32,797 nt of DNA from Anaerolineae bacterium (GTDB lineage Bacteria; Chloroflexota; Anaerolineae; UBA4142; SHND01): positions 1 to 32,797 of the forward strand of contig JADZCJ010000025.1 of the NCBI GenBank assembly GCA_020851635.1, read 5' to 3'. Numbering within the stretch: position 1 is the first letter of the stretch; each line of letters starts with the position of its first letter. The position numbers and the translations under genes are program-made. Under the pieces are notes generated by a model. That model did not search any database and was not told where the DNA came from. It saw nothing but the letters and a program-made list of their open reading frames with translations. Of this stretch, positions 1-8,598 are shown in pieces.

Positions 1-111
1 GAGCAAGGGGTTCTGGCAGAGATCGAGCGCATTCAACAGCAGAATTATGCCGCCTACCTCTCGCATCGCAAACGACATCTGCGAGAACTTCGCAGGTTAA
101 AACCAAAGTAA
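1..111 (+). CDS. C-terminal end of an unidentified protein (partial)
   Basis: The frame is open from the first base and ends at a TAA at 109-111, giving 36 residues that are rich in Arg, Lys, Gln and Leu and look helical. No family can be recognised from so short a tail. It may be the end of a gene upstream of selB, but nothing in the fragment links it to selenocysteine metabolism. It could also be a chance open frame. Confidence 0.4.
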   Translation, partial: EQGVLAEIERIQQQNYAAYLSHRKRHLRELRRLKPK

Positions 112-269
112 CGTTGTAGTACTAGTTTGCATCCGCAAAGGGTTCTGGACAACCGCGAATTTGGCTCTTGTAGGCAGATGCTCACCAAGAAAATCTGGAT
201 TTTAGGGCTTTTCGGATGCAACCTATCTAGCCCCTCTATTGCCCATGATTCGGACACAGACGATCCTGT

Positions 270-298
270 TTGCGCAGATCAACGCGTATCTGTGTAAT
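270..298 (+). promoter_or_regulatory. Possible sigma-70-type promoter for selB
   Basis: TTGCGC at 270-275 and TGTAAT at 293-298 are separated by 17 nt. The -10 matches the consensus at 5 of 6 positions and the -35 only in its TTG. The start of transcription would lie near 305, leaving about 22 nt before the selB ATG, with no Shine-Dalgarno sequence in that leader. Confidence 0.35.
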
Positions 299-327
299 CG
301 GCATTGCGCTGTGTCTTGTTTTTTACC

Positions 328-2205
328 ATGAGAGTTGTCGGCACAGCCGGACACGTAGACCACGGCAAATCCACGCTGGTGCAGGCATTGACGGGCATTA
401 ACCCCGACCGCCTGCAGCAAGAGCAGGAACGCGAGATGACGATTGACCTCGGTTTCGCCTGGCTCACCCTGCCACACGGTGAAACTATTTCGCTGGTGGA
501 CGTGCCCGGTCATGAAGCATTTATCAAAAACATGCTCGCGGGCGCGGGCGGCATAGATGCGGCGCTGCTGGTCATTGCCGCAGACGAGGGCATCATGCCG
601 CAAACACGCGAGCATCTCGCAATCCTCGACTTGCTCAAGATCGGCGGCGGCGTGGTGGCGCTGACCAAAATAGACATGCCCTTTGAAGCGGGATGGCTCG
701 ACCTCGTGCAAAGTGAGATTCGCAGCGCGCTGCGGGGAACCGTCCTTGAGGATGCCGAAATAATCCCTCTGTCCGCGCGGACCGGGCAGGGGTTAAAGCA
801 ACTCCAACTGGCGCTGGAACGCGCGCTGGCACATGTTTCGGGCAAAGCCGATCACAACCGCCCGCGCTTGCCGGTGGACCGCGTCTTTACCATGAGCGGT
901 TTCGGCACTGTGGTCACGGGCACACTGACCGACGGCACGCTGCGCGTGGGCGACGTGGTTGAAATCAGCCCGCGCGGTCTGCGTTCGCGCATCCGCGGAT
1001 TGCAGACACACAAACACAAAATAGAACTCGCGCCGGTGGGCGGTCGCACAGCGTTGAACCTGGCGAACGTGTCAACCGACGAATTGGCGCGCGGGGATGT
1101 GATCGTTTACCCCGACACTTACAAGCCGACGACCATGCTCGATGCGCGCATCGAATGGCTTGCTTCTGCGCCCAAGCCGTTGACGCACAGCCAACAAGTC
1201 GAATTCTTTTTGCACACCGCCCAGGTCCTCGCGCGCGTGAGATTGCTGGAAGGGGATACGCTGACGCCGGGCAGTCGGGGTTGGGCGCAATTGATTCTTG
1301 CCGCGCCGGTCACTGCGGCGCAAGGCGACCGCTTTATTTTGCGCTATCCGTCACCCAATATCACGGTCGGCGGTGGCGTGATTGTTGCGCCCAACCCTGT
1401 CGCCCGACATCGCCGAAATCGTCCCGATGTGGTGGAGCGCCTCGCCCGCGCGCTCCAGGGCACACCTGCGGACCTGATTTTGCATTATGTAGAAACGCAT
1501 CCGGCATCAGAGCGCAAGGAAATTGCCAACGCCGTTGGCACGGACGAGGCGACAACGCAATCGGCGCTCGCCCAATTGACGATGGAGGGACAACTGCTGG
1601 AGTTGGCTGACTCGCGCCGAGTGTTGTATCTCACGCCCGGCGTTTGGAGCCGCTGGCGCGAACGATTGACCGGCGAACTGGCTGCATTTCACAAACAATA
1701 CCCGATGCGCGGCGGCATGTCGCGCATCGAACTCCAGAGCCGATTAAGGATGACGCCGCGCGCGTTTGAAGGGACACTTGCCAAAACCGTTGCCGAGGGC
1801 ATGGTGCGCGCAACCGACAAGCAAGTTGCGCTGGCGGATCATCGCATCATTTTTGATGCGGCGGTGCAGACCGGGATTGATGCGCTCTTGAAACAGTTTG
1901 CGGACGCGCCATACAATCCGCCCGCGCTGGCGGACGCGGAAGCTGCCGTCGGCGCCGAGACGCTCTATGCGCTGATCGAGCAGGGCATGCTGGAACGCGT
2001 TGCGCCCACGATTTTGTTTTCGCCCGATGCTGTGGCAAAAATGCAGACGTGGGTTTTGGAAACGCTCGAGACAGAACCCGAAATCACCGCCGCGCAGCTG
2101 CGCGATCGGTTTGGGACGAGTCGCAAGTATGCCATCGCCTTTTTGGAATATCTGGACGCGCGTCACATTACGCGCCGTGTGGGCGATGCGCGCGTGCGGC
2201 GATAA
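328..2205 (+). CDS. selB: Selenocysteine-specific elongation factor SelB
   Basis: SelB is the GTPase that carries Sec-tRNA(Sec) to the ribosome and binds the SECIS hairpin so that UGA is read as selenocysteine. The 625-residue product opens with the G1 motif GHVDHGKST (residues 8-16), followed by DVPGHE and TKID. EF-Tu-like beta-barrel domains follow, then a long C-terminal region of winged-helix repeats whose last helix region ([15 protein letters not shown]) is typical of SelB. Length matches the family. I chose ATG 328 because [15 protein letters not shown] is the normal N-terminus; an earlier TTG at 304 would add eight unlikely residues. No selA, selD, tRNA-Sec or obvious UGA-containing selenoprotein gene is in the window, so the rest of the pathway must be elsewhere. 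Confidence 0.96.
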   Translation: MRVVGTAGHVDHGKSTLVQALTGINPDRLQQEQEREMTIDLGFAWLTLPHGETISLVDVPGHEAFIKNMLAGAGGIDAALLVIAADEGIMPQTREHLAILDLLKIGGGVVALTKIDMPFEAGWLDLVQSEIRSALRGTVLEDAEIIPLSARTGQGLKQLQLALERALAHVSGKADHNRPRLPVDRVFTMSGFGTVVTGTLTDGTLRVGDVVEISPRGLRSRIRGLQTHKHKIELAPVGGRTALNLANVSTDELARGDVIVYPDTYKPTTMLDARIEWLASAPKPLTHSQQVEFFLHTAQVLARVRLLEGDTLTPGSRGWAQLILAAPVTAAQGDRFILRYPSPNITVGGGVIVAPNPVARHRRNRPDVVERLARALQGTPADLILHYVETHPASERKEIANAVGTDEATTQSALAQLTMEGQLLELADSRRVLYLTPGVWSRWRERLTGELAAFHKQYPMRGGMSRIELQSRLRMTPRAFEGTLAKTVAEGMVRATDKQVALADHRIIFDAAVQTGIDALLKQFADAPYNPPALADAEAAVGAETLYALIEQGMLERVAPTILFSPDAVAKMQTWVLETLETEPEITAAQLRDRFGTSRKYAIAFLEYLDARHITRRVGDARVRR

Positions 2206-2241
2206 TCCCACACAGGGACGTTAATCTGCAGAGACGTTGTT

Positions 2242-2270
2242 TTGCAAAGTGTGCAGCAAGGGCATTCAAT
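2242..2270 (+). promoter_or_regulatory. Weak promoter candidate for the amidase gene
   Basis: TTGCAA (2242-2247) and TTCAAT (2265-2270) have a 17-nt spacer, each matching consensus at 4 of 6 positions. Transcription would begin near 2277, about 15 nt before the ATG, with no ribosome binding site in between. The match is weak. Confidence 0.3.
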
Positions 2271-2291
2271 TGAACGCCACGACCCCATCAA

Positions 2292-3338
2292 ATGTCACAA
2301 GATCCGTCGGATTTCAAACCACTGCCGCGCCGAACCAACAAACGGCGCAAACAGCGTAACGTCGGTGCTGGTACGCCCTCGACGCCGCGACGGACTGCGC
2401 GCGCGCGGGCGACGAACGCGCATTCTGCAGACGATGCTGCATCTGCATCGCGCACCGCGCGCCGCAGACGCAACAAAGCGAGTCCTTTCCGGTTTGTCAA
2501 ATATTTGGCGTTTTTGGGTATGGTCGGAATGGGCGTCTTTGTTCTGCTCAATCTGCAGCCCACGCCTCCTGCCCCCCCCTCCGATGTGACTCCCGATCCA
2601 AATGCCACGCTTGTGCCGACCCGCGCTCCTATTCTCCAAATTCCCGCGCTCCCGCAGGTCTTTCCGACCGCTGCCCCCACCTTTACCTCCACACCCACAA
2701 TCCCCGAAGTCGCGATTGTGGCGGGGCATTGGGCGGCGGAAGCGACCGACGGCGCACCCACGGTGCCCGACAGCGGCGCAGTCTGTCCCGATGGCTTGCG
2801 TGAAGTGGACATTACCAAGAGCGTAGCCGACAAAACGCTCGACATTATTCGAGGACGCGGGTATCACGCCGTGCTGCTGCAGGAATTTGACCCGCTGTAT
2901 CAAAAAGAACCTCAATTCAAGCCGCGCGTTTTTCTCTCGATTCACGCCGATTCCTGTCTCGTAGGCGCAGACTATGCCTATGCCACGGGTTACAAGATCG
3001 CTCATGCCGAGCCGAGCAATAACGAGCAGGAAGATTCACGGCTGGTGGTCTGCCTGACGCGCAGCTATGACAAGGTCGCGTTGAAATACAACAAACCGTT
3101 CAACGCCAACACGATCACGGTTGACATGACGGCATATCACGCCTTTCGCAAAATTGACCCGACCACTCCGGCGGCGATCATCGAGCTGGGCTTTCTCGGG
3201 TGGGACCGCGAATTCCTTGTCAACAACCAGGACGAAATGGCGCGCGCCCTCGCCATCGGACTAGATGACTTTTTAAAGGGCAGCCCCTGCGTCCCCGCCA
3301 CCGCGACACCCGAGCCGACAGAGACCGACCTGCCATAG
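2292..3338 (+). CDS. Membrane-anchored N-acetylmuramoyl-L-alanine amidase (Amidase_3 type)
   Basis: Likely a zinc amidase that cuts the bond between muramic acid and the stem peptide of peptidoglycan. The 348 residues comprise a basic, low-complexity cytoplasmic N-terminus (1-68), one membrane segment (about 70-88), a Pro/Thr-rich linker (90-138) and the catalytic domain. The usual Amidase_3 positions are present: His146 in AGHW, Glu171 in LREVD, His218 in SIHAD and catalytic Glu298 in IIELGF. The C-terminus is a short Pro/Thr tail. The long Arg-rich cytoplasmic segment is unusual. A strong terminator follows, and the gene is probably transcribed separately from selB. Family call is firm; target and role in cell division or turnover are inference. 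Confidence 0.88.
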   Translation: MSQDPSDFKPLPRRTNKRRKQRNVGAGTPSTPRRTARARATNAHSADDAASASRTARRRRNKASPFRFVKYLAFLGMVGMGVFVLLNLQPTPPAPPSDVTPDPNATLVPTRAPILQIPALPQVFPTAAPTFTSTPTIPEVAIVAGHWAAEATDGAPTVPDSGAVCPDGLREVDITKSVADKTLDIIRGRGYHAVLLQEFDPLYQKEPQFKPRVFLSIHADSCLVGADYAYATGYKIAHAEPSNNEQEDSRLVVCLTRSYDKVALKYNKPFNANTITVDMTAYHAFRKIDPTTPAAIIELGFLGWDREFLVNNQDEMARALAIGLDDFLKGSPCVPATATPEPTETDLP

Positions 3339-3380
3339 ACCGTCTCCCTCGCGCAGTCGGGAGAATTGGGAAAAAGCACA

Positions 3381-3422
3381 AGCCGTGTACCCCCGCAACA
3401 GACAGGGGTACACGGCTTTTTA
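3381..3422. terminator. Strong intrinsic terminator between convergent genes
   Basis: A perfect 13-bp stem, AGCCGTGTACCCC (3381-3393) against GGGGTACACGGCT (3405-3417), encloses an 11-nt loop and is followed by TTTTT (3417-3421). It closes the amidase gene on the plus strand. An A-run at 3371-3375 may let it also serve the converging minus-strand gene. Confidence 0.85.
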
Positions 3423-3439
3423 ATCTCGGGCGCGAGGTG

Positions 3440-4105
3440 TTACGCTTGTGCCCGGCGCATCAAATAGCCGCCCAATGCAGTCACCAGGATTGCGGCGAGC
3501 AGGACAAAGACGGCAATCCCATAAACCGCCGTCATCCAAAACTCGACGGGATAGAACTGGATGAGCGAATCGGTATAATTAAAAAGCCACGTATCCCCTT
3601 CGAAAAAGATGCGGTGAAAGGTCACAAAAAACGAGTCAAAAGCGATGAGCGAAAAAAGTCCGATGACGCCGATCAAAATAAAGGTAAATATGCCGCCGTA
3701 AAATAACGCTCGCCCCGCATTGACACGGGTCGCGGGTTCGCGCCACAGCAGCAAAAACGCGCCGAGGATGAAAATAACGGCGACCGGTTCGAACACAAAC
3801 ATCGGGCGCGAGACCTTGTAAACATCCACCAAATGCTTTATTTCGCGCTCGTTATAGACGCCCAGATCAACGAGTTCCTGCTCGGTGATTTGCCCGCGCG
3901 TATACAGGACAGTCTGCACCGCGTTATACTCGCGCTGTTCGGGTGTAAACAATTGGGCGGGAGGAAAATCGGGGCGCGAATACTGCCACTCGATAAATTG
4001 CGGTGACATGAAAATATACAAACTGCCGATGATCAGGACAAAAGGCATGAGCAGTGTGATTGCCCACTGCAAAAAGCTGACTGCACGCGGGGAGAGGGGA
4101 TTCAT
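3440..4105 (-). CDS. DUF1461/TIGR01906 integral membrane protein
   Basis: The 221-residue product has four predicted membrane segments (about 12-32, 105-122, 132-155 and 190-212). A soluble region after the first contains a possible short helical motif (TEQELVDLGVYNEREIKHLVDV). The stretch HRIFFEGDTWLF followed by DSLIQFYP is characteristic of the TIGR01906/DUF1461 family, whose function is not established to my knowledge. The start codon overlaps the stop of the upstream spermidine-synthase-like gene in an ATGA tetranucleotide (4102-4105), so the two are probably translationally coupled. The coupling suggests a shared membrane process, but which one cannot be read from sequence. Confidence 0.85.
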   Translation of the reverse strand: MNPLSPRAVSFLQWAITLLMPFVLIIGSLYIFMSPQFIEWQYSRPDFPPAQLFTPEQREYNAVQTVLYTRGQITEQELVDLGVYNEREIKHLVDVYKVSRPMFVFEPVAVIFILGAFLLLWREPATRVNAGRALFYGGIFTFILIGVIGLFSLIAFDSFFVTFHRIFFEGDTWLFNYTDSLIQFYPVEFWMTAVYGIAVFVLLAAILVTALGGYLMRRAQA

Positions 4106-5619
4106 TGGACTGGCGCTCCTAAAGTTGCATCAAAAATGATCGAATGGATCAGATTCTCGACGGCGGATCTGTCATCGGTAAAAACCAGCCCGCTGCCGTC
4201 AAATACGCGGACGTTGGATTCGGCAATCGTCGCAATTTCGACCAACCCGGGATTGTCGAGCGCGGTGAGGCGCGCCCGGTAATCGTCAAGTGGGATATCT
4301 TGCGGCGAGGCGAGAATGATTGTATTCGTATCGTTCGGATAGTCCATCAAGAGGACGGTAGGAAATATCTCGCGCAGTGTGGCGGCGAGCGCATTGACAA
4401 GCCGCGTATCGTCAGGTGTGCGCGCCGCATTGACCGCGATTACGCCGCGTTCGGTGAGGTGCTGTGCCAGCTCCCAGTAATACTCGACCGTCGCCAGGTG
4501 AAACGGCACATACGGCTGACGGTAGGCATCTACGATAATCACATCATAACGCGCGTCCGTTTTCCGCAGCGCAGCGCGCCCATCGTCCACAATGACGTTC
4601 AGATTGGGCTCGTTCATTTCAAACAACTCGCGCCCGACGCGCACGATTTCGGGATCAATCTCGATGCCGTCCATGTGAATGTTCGGATACGCCTGCGCGA
4701 ATTGTTTCGTAACAGTCCCCGCGGCAAGTCCCACGACCAGGAGAGATCTCGGCGGCGCGGCATCGGTCAAATACGGCGTGACTAGAAAAAGGTCCCAATA
4801 CCCGCCCAGCCGCAGGGTGTTTGGATAATACACCGACTGGTACGCCTGTCCCTCATTCACAGTGAGCAAACGCATCTTGTCCTCTTGAATCACCTGAATG
4901 AAATTATAGGGCGATTCCGCTTCATAAACCACATTCGGCAGCGGTTTGATGCCGCCGCGCTGCGCGAATCCGAGCGCCAGCATCGCGACGAGCGCACCGG
5001 TTATGACAAGTGCCGGACGAGTCGCGCGCACAACGAGCAAACCAATCACAGCAACGATCAGCAGTTCCGCTGCCAAGACGACAAATGTGAGACGCGTGCC
5101 GATGCCGGGAATCATCAAGAACACGGTGACATAGACGCCCAAAATCGAGCCGATGGTGGAGAGGGCATACAGCCCGCCGCCCGTTGAGCCAACATGCGCA
5201 ACCGTGCGAGTGCCGAGACGGAGCGCAAAGGGTGGGACACAGCCCAAAAGCGTGACGGGGATGGCAAAGAGCACGACGACGGACAAAAAAGAAACGAGTC
5301 CAAGCTCGGCATTGAATTGGGCGAGCGCAGGAACGGCGAGCGACAAGAGCGGCGCAGCGATGAGAGGTAGAATACCGATTGTCAAACCGGCAATGCCGAT
5401 CACCAGAAACATAGTGCGGGGTCGCGGGTCGCGGTCAGCCCATTTCCCACCCAACCAATAACCCACGCTAAGATACAGCAGCATCACACCAATCACATTT
5501 GCCCAAATGAGCAGGGAAGTGCCAAAAAATGGCGCGAGCAGTCGCGAAGCGGCGAGCTCAATGCCGAGCGAAGCAAAGCCCGCCGCAAAAACGGTGAGAT
5601 ACAAGAACGCACGAGACAT
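4102..5619 (-). CDS. Fused membrane / spermidine-synthase-like protein
   Basis: The 505-residue protein has an N-terminal half of about seven hydrophobic segments (residues 1-225), like the membrane domain of fused MFS/spermidine synthase proteins, and a C-terminal Rossmann methyltransferase-fold domain (about 235-480). The cofactor loop VVGLAAGTV and the acidic strand end DGIEID are recognisable. The loop where true polyamine synthases carry their catalytic Asp reads VDAYRQPYVPFHL, so aminopropyl transfer is not assured. Substrate is unknown. It starts 8 nt downstream of a consensus TATAAT and lacks a Shine-Dalgarno site, so the mRNA may be leaderless. It is the first gene of a two-gene operon with the DUF1461 protein. 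Confidence 0.85.
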   Translation of the reverse strand: MSRAFLYLTVFAAGFASLGIELAASRLLAPFFGTSLLIWANVIGVMLLYLSVGYWLGGKWADRDPRPRTMFLVIGIAGLTIGILPLIAAPLLSLAVPALAQFNAELGLVSFLSVVVLFAIPVTLLGCVPPFALRLGTRTVAHVGSTGGGLYALSTIGSILGVYVTVFLMIPGIGTRLTFVVLAAELLIVAVIGLLVVRATRPALVITGALVAMLALGFAQRGGIKPLPNVVYEAESPYNFIQVIQEDKMRLLTVNEGQAYQSVYYPNTLRLGGYWDLFLVTPYLTDAAPPRSLLVVGLAAGTVTKQFAQAYPNIHMDGIEIDPEIVRVGRELFEMNEPNLNVIVDDGRAALRKTDARYDVIIVDAYRQPYVPFHLATVEYYWELAQHLTERGVIAVNAARTPDDTRLVNALAATLREIFPTVLLMDYPNDTNTIILASPQDIPLDDYRARLTALDNPGLVEIATIAESNVRVFDGSGLVFTDDRSAVENLIHSIIFDATLGAPVQ

Positions 5620-5627
5620 AGCAAGAA

Positions 5628-5655
5628 ATTATATGAGGAACGCGACATGGGGCAA
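5628..5655 (-). promoter_or_regulatory. Promoter for the spermidine-synthase-like operon
   Basis: On the minus strand a perfect TATAAT (5633 to 5628) is preceded after 16 nt by TTGCCC (5655 to 5650). Only 8 nt separate the -10 box from the ATG at 5619, so transcription should begin at or within a base or two of the start codon. Confidence 0.6.
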
Positions 5656-5678
5656 ACGGAGAATCCCTCCTCACCACG

Positions 5679-5707
5679 TTGACACGAGCATTATTCCGCT
5701 TTACACT
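5679..5707 (+). promoter_or_regulatory. Promoter for the lipoprotein gene, near-leaderless
   Basis: A perfect TTGACA (5679-5684), a 17-nt spacer and TACACT (5702-5707) lie directly ahead of the ATG at 5716, with 8 nt between the -10 box and the start codon. The promoter diverges from the one at 5628-5655. Confidence 0.65.
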
Positions 5708-5715
5708 CGCAAAAC

Positions 5716-6420
5716 ATGAAGGGTCGAATCGGCTGCCAACTTGCTCGCCTCGCGAGCATTGTTCCGTTCTTGACGTGGCTCGTTGCGCTGGCGGGCTGCG
5801 GTAATTTGCCAATCGTTGGTGGTCTTGGTGGTTCCGCCACTCCTGAACGGCAAATTACGTTTGAGGGTGCGGTGACACTGAACGTCAAAGTGGGCGGACA
5901 ATTGGCGGGCACGGGCATTGTCTATCAGGGCAAAGCGCCGGATGGACGCGCGGTCGTCATGATTGATGGACTGCAAGGATTAAAATCAACGGCAGATTCG
6001 GTCAAATGGACGGGCGCGCTGGTCTTGTTTTCGCTGGTGGACCTGAATTTGCGCGTGGTGACGTATGACGAGTCCTCGATGAATTTGGCAGGCACGATTC
6101 GGATTGTCGTCCAGGAGCCAAACCCGACGCCCGGTGACATAATGGCGAATCCGATGGCGACGTTCACGATCCCCCTCACCTATGTCGTAAACAAAAACAC
6201 GACGATTCCGGGCACGAATGTGACATTCGAGGGCGCTGACACAGGAGGCGCTAGGTTCCAGAATCTGGACCAGATTCCGTTCCGCGAGCGTTTTGATTCG
6301 GTTGTCTGGCAGGGACACTTGCGCGAGCGGATCGCCGTGCGCTATGAATTGCGGCTGCTCGATTTTAACGACGAGCGCGCGATTCTGGGCGGAACGGCGG
6401 GCATTGTGTTCGAGCCATAA
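5716..6420 (+). CDS. Predicted lipoprotein with an internally duplicated domain
   Basis: The 234-residue product has a signal peptide ending in the lipobox LAGC, making Cys28 the lipidated residue, so it is probably anchored on the outside of the membrane. I do not recognise a family. The mature part consists of two related beta-rich halves (about 46-135 and 147-234). DSVKWTG (94-100) matches DSVVWQG (194-200), and LNLRVVTYDESSMNLAGT (110-127) matches YELRLLDFNDERAILGGT (210-227), a period of exactly 100 residues. A GTxxxxxG motif also recurs (65-72 and 166-173). No catalytic residues stand out; a binding or structural role is a guess. It has its own promoter and terminator. Confidence 0.75.
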   Translation: MKGRIGCQLARLASIVPFLTWLVALAGCGNLPIVGGLGGSATPERQITFEGAVTLNVKVGGQLAGTGIVYQGKAPDGRAVVMIDGLQGLKSTADSVKWTGALVLFSLVDLNLRVVTYDESSMNLAGTIRIVVQEPNPTPGDIMANPMATFTIPLTYVVNKNTTIPGTNVTFEGADTGGARFQNLDQIPFRERFDSVVWQGHLRERIAVRYELRLLDFNDERAILGGTAGIVFEP

Positions 6421-6454
6421 AGAAATCGGACGGCTGCAGCTGTCCGATTTCTTT
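6419..6454 (+). terminator. Intrinsic terminator of the lipoprotein gene
   Basis: AAAGAAATCGGAC (6419-6431) pairs perfectly with GTCCGATTTCTTT (6442-6454) around a 10-nt loop. The right arm supplies a short T-rich end, and the symmetrical A/T flanks would also allow use from the minus strand, where the SBBP gene ends at 6548. Confidence 0.7.
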
Positions 6455-6547
6455 ATGGCAAACTAAATTTCCACTTACAGCATCCGTCCGGAGCGAATTT
6501 TCATTATCGCCAAAGCGCGGCGCGCGTACATAGACAATGTCTGATCT

Positions 6548-8137
6548 TCATTTCCGAAATTTGGGTTTGATTTTCAAGAAAAAACCGTCTTGAAAGCTGC
6601 CCAACGTTTTATCGTAGGCGTCCGGCGTCGTCGGAAACTGTGTGGATTTGGTGCTGCCGACGATGTGCGCAATACCCTGTGCATCCAGTACAATGCCGGA
6701 AGCAGCGTCGTGATCAGGATCTCCTCGCGCGACATGTACTCTATCATAGCCGGTACCACCAAGAAAGGTCCCGTAGCGCAGATTGGTGCCGCGCGGGTTC
6801 AGCTTTACAAAAAAGGCGTCCAACAGATACGCGCATGGTTTGTTGCACCTGCGATCAAATGCCCCGCGCGTAGTCGGAAAATTTTTCGAGGTGGTATATC
6901 CGACAACGTGCGCCGCGCCCTTGTCGTCAACGGCAATCCCCAGGCCCGCTTCATAGTTCCTGCCTCCCAAAAGCGTTGCGTATTCGAGGGCAGAGCCATC
7001 TGCTTTCAACTTCAAGACAAATGCATCCCCGCCATAAGGTCCTTTGTCATTGAGTGTAGTATCGTATGCTCCCTTTGTTACCGGAAAGTTGAGTGAATCC
7101 GTTTGCCCCGTCACATAGACAGCGCCCAGATCGTCAATGGCGAGCGCACTTGACGCTTCTCGTCCGTTCCCACCAAAGAGCGTAGAAAAAACGAGATCGC
7201 CCGTCGTGGCTGAGAATTTCGCCACAAAGCCTTCGGGACAGTACCCGTTGGCACATTCATGAAACTCGCGCTGAAATGCTCCCGGAGTGGTTGGAAACTG
7301 CCGCGACTCTGTCTGTCCTGCGATGATTACGTCACCATTGCCATCCAACGCGATGCCGCTGCCGGTGTCGGAGGCGCGCCGCCCCAAAAAAGTGCTATAG
7401 ATCAAATCCGAGCCATCGTCATTCAGCTGAGCGAGGAATGCGTCTCCTCCATTTCCGGCGGCAAATGTTTTGTCGTATGCATTTTCGGTTGTTGGAAAAT
7501 CCGCCGAGCGCGTATACCCCGTGACAAATGCCTGTCCGCTCGCATTGGTGACGATGTCCTTTCCCACGTCGTACGCATTGATCTCCTCGTGCCCACCCAA
7601 ATAAGTCGAATAGACCACCCTGCCTTGACTATCAAACTTGGCGACAAATGCTTTGCCGCGGTACTCTGTCGAATCTGAATCAAACGCATTTGGTGTAGTC
7701 GGAAAGTCCGGCGCATTCGTCGAGCCGGTTACGTAAATATTTCGCTCTGTATCAAGGACGATGCTGGACACATATTCGGCAAAACCATCGCCGCCATTCG
7801 TTTCTGTGCCACCCAGTGCTGTTGCAAAGACGAGTGCCCCATTCGTATCAAACTTGGCGACGAACGGATCGCAGCCAATGATTTCGGGATGAATGGGATC
7901 AAAAATTGTCAAGAACTCATCGGTGCAGGTCAGTCCTCCAACATACGCGTTGCCGTCGCTATCCAGTGCAAGATCATTGACCATATCGGCGCTCTCACCA
8001 CCCAAAAAAGTCGAATAGACCAAGTCCGAAGCGTCCGCCGAGGGCAATTGCGCCCGCGCGGGCTGCGGAGCTTGGAACAAGGCAATGGTTGCGAGCAACA
8101 ACCCACAAACAAAAAGGCGAGATATTTTGCAATGCAT
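6548..8137 (-). CDS. Secreted SBBP seven-repeat beta-propeller protein
   Basis: The 529-residue product starts with a signal peptide (basic start, hydrophobic core, ARA-Q cleavage context) and continues as seven repeats of about 60-75 residues. Each repeat opens with a variant of YSTFLGG and contains an FPTTxxAxD block, the signature of SBBP (seven-bladed propeller) repeats. The seven openers are YSTFLGG, FATALGG, YSTYLGG, YSTFLGR, FSTLFGG, YATLLGG and YGTFLGG. Thus it should form one complete propeller. No anchor or additional domain follows, so it is probably released or surface associated. I chose ATG 8137 because GGAGGT (8146-8141) lies just upstream; the ATG at 8161 would place that site inside the coding region and spoil the signal peptide. 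Ligand unknown. Confidence 0.85.
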   Translation of the reverse strand: MHCKISRLFVCGLLLATIALFQAPQPARAQLPSADASDLVYSTFLGGESADMVNDLALDSDGNAYVGGLTCTDEFLTIFDPIHPEIIGCDPFVAKFDTNGALVFATALGGTETNGGDGFAEYVSSIVLDTERNIYVTGSTNAPDFPTTPNAFDSDSTEYRGKAFVAKFDSQGRVVYSTYLGGHEEINAYDVGKDIVTNASGQAFVTGYTRSADFPTTENAYDKTFAAGNGGDAFLAQLNDDGSDLIYSTFLGRRASDTGSGIALDGNGDVIIAGQTESRQFPTTPGAFQREFHECANGYCPEGFVAKFSATTGDLVFSTLFGGNGREASSALAIDDLGAVYVTGQTDSLNFPVTKGAYDTTLNDKGPYGGDAFVLKLKADGSALEYATLLGGRNYEAGLGIAVDDKGAAHVVGYTTSKNFPTTRGAFDRRCNKPCAYLLDAFFVKLNPRGTNLRYGTFLGGTGYDRVHVARGDPDHDAASGIVLDAQGIAHIVGSTKSTQFPTTPDAYDKTLGSFQDGFFLKIKPKFRK

Positions 8138-8179
8138 GTGACCTCCAGAAAACCAAACCACTCTAGTAACGCTAAAATT

Positions 8180-8206
8180 GTTGGCTATAGGTACTGACCT
8201 GCCAAC
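8180..8206 (-). terminator. Hairpin at the end of the HNH gene, possible terminator
   Basis: GTTGGC and GCCAAC (8180-8185 and 8201-8206) form a 6-bp stem with an inner GGT/ACC pairing. On the minus strand it is followed by AATTTTA, a poor T-tract. It overlaps the HNH stop codon and may end the dnaX-to-HNH cluster. This is a weak candidate. Confidence 0.3.
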
Positions 8207-8598
8207 ACCAACCGTTCCCGTTCTAAAATCCGATCCGGATGGTTCATTTGTAGAATCAAGATTGTCACTCGCCCTTCAGGCGAAAGTCCTGCTAGAGCCG
8301 CGCTATCGAATTTGAAATGTTCTGCCCAGGTGTGCTTTCGCGGATTAAAAAACGCAGTTAGTTGGCCGGTTTGGGGATCAATTGAGCCAAGGTCAGTCCC
8401 TTTATACCGATTGCAAAAAGGACAGGCGAGCGCAAGGTTGTCGAACTCACTCGTGCCGCCATGCTTTTCGGAAATAATGTGTTCAATCTCAAAAGCCAGG
8501 AACGAAGCATTCTGCGGATACAAGCAATACTCGCAGCGATTCAGCGCGCGTTCCATGACAGCGTGGCGCAGCGTGGAAGGGATGGGTGTGCGGCTCAT
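8185..8598 (-). CDS. HNH endonuclease
   Basis: The 137-residue protein carries a compact HNH fold. A CxxC pair at Cys22/Cys25 and a second at Cys59/Cys62 should bind structural zinc, and the catalytic stretch has IEHI (His40), His46 and Asn54 of the ExNLALAC region. This is the McrA-like small HNH layout, expected to nick or cut DNA with a divalent metal. It overlaps the stop of the upstream RHH-like gene by ATGA (8595-8598), so the two are coupled. Such pairs are seen in cyanobacteria and Chloroflexota, but their role (toxin-antitoxin, defence or housekeeping) is not clear to me. Confidence 0.85.
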   Translation of the reverse strand: MSRTPIPSTLRHAVMERALNRCEYCLYPQNASFLAFEIEHIISEKHGGTSEFDNLALACPFCNRYKGTDLGSIDPQTGQLTAFFNPRKHTWAEHFKFDSAALAGLSPEGRVTILILQMNHPDRILERERLVLAGQYL

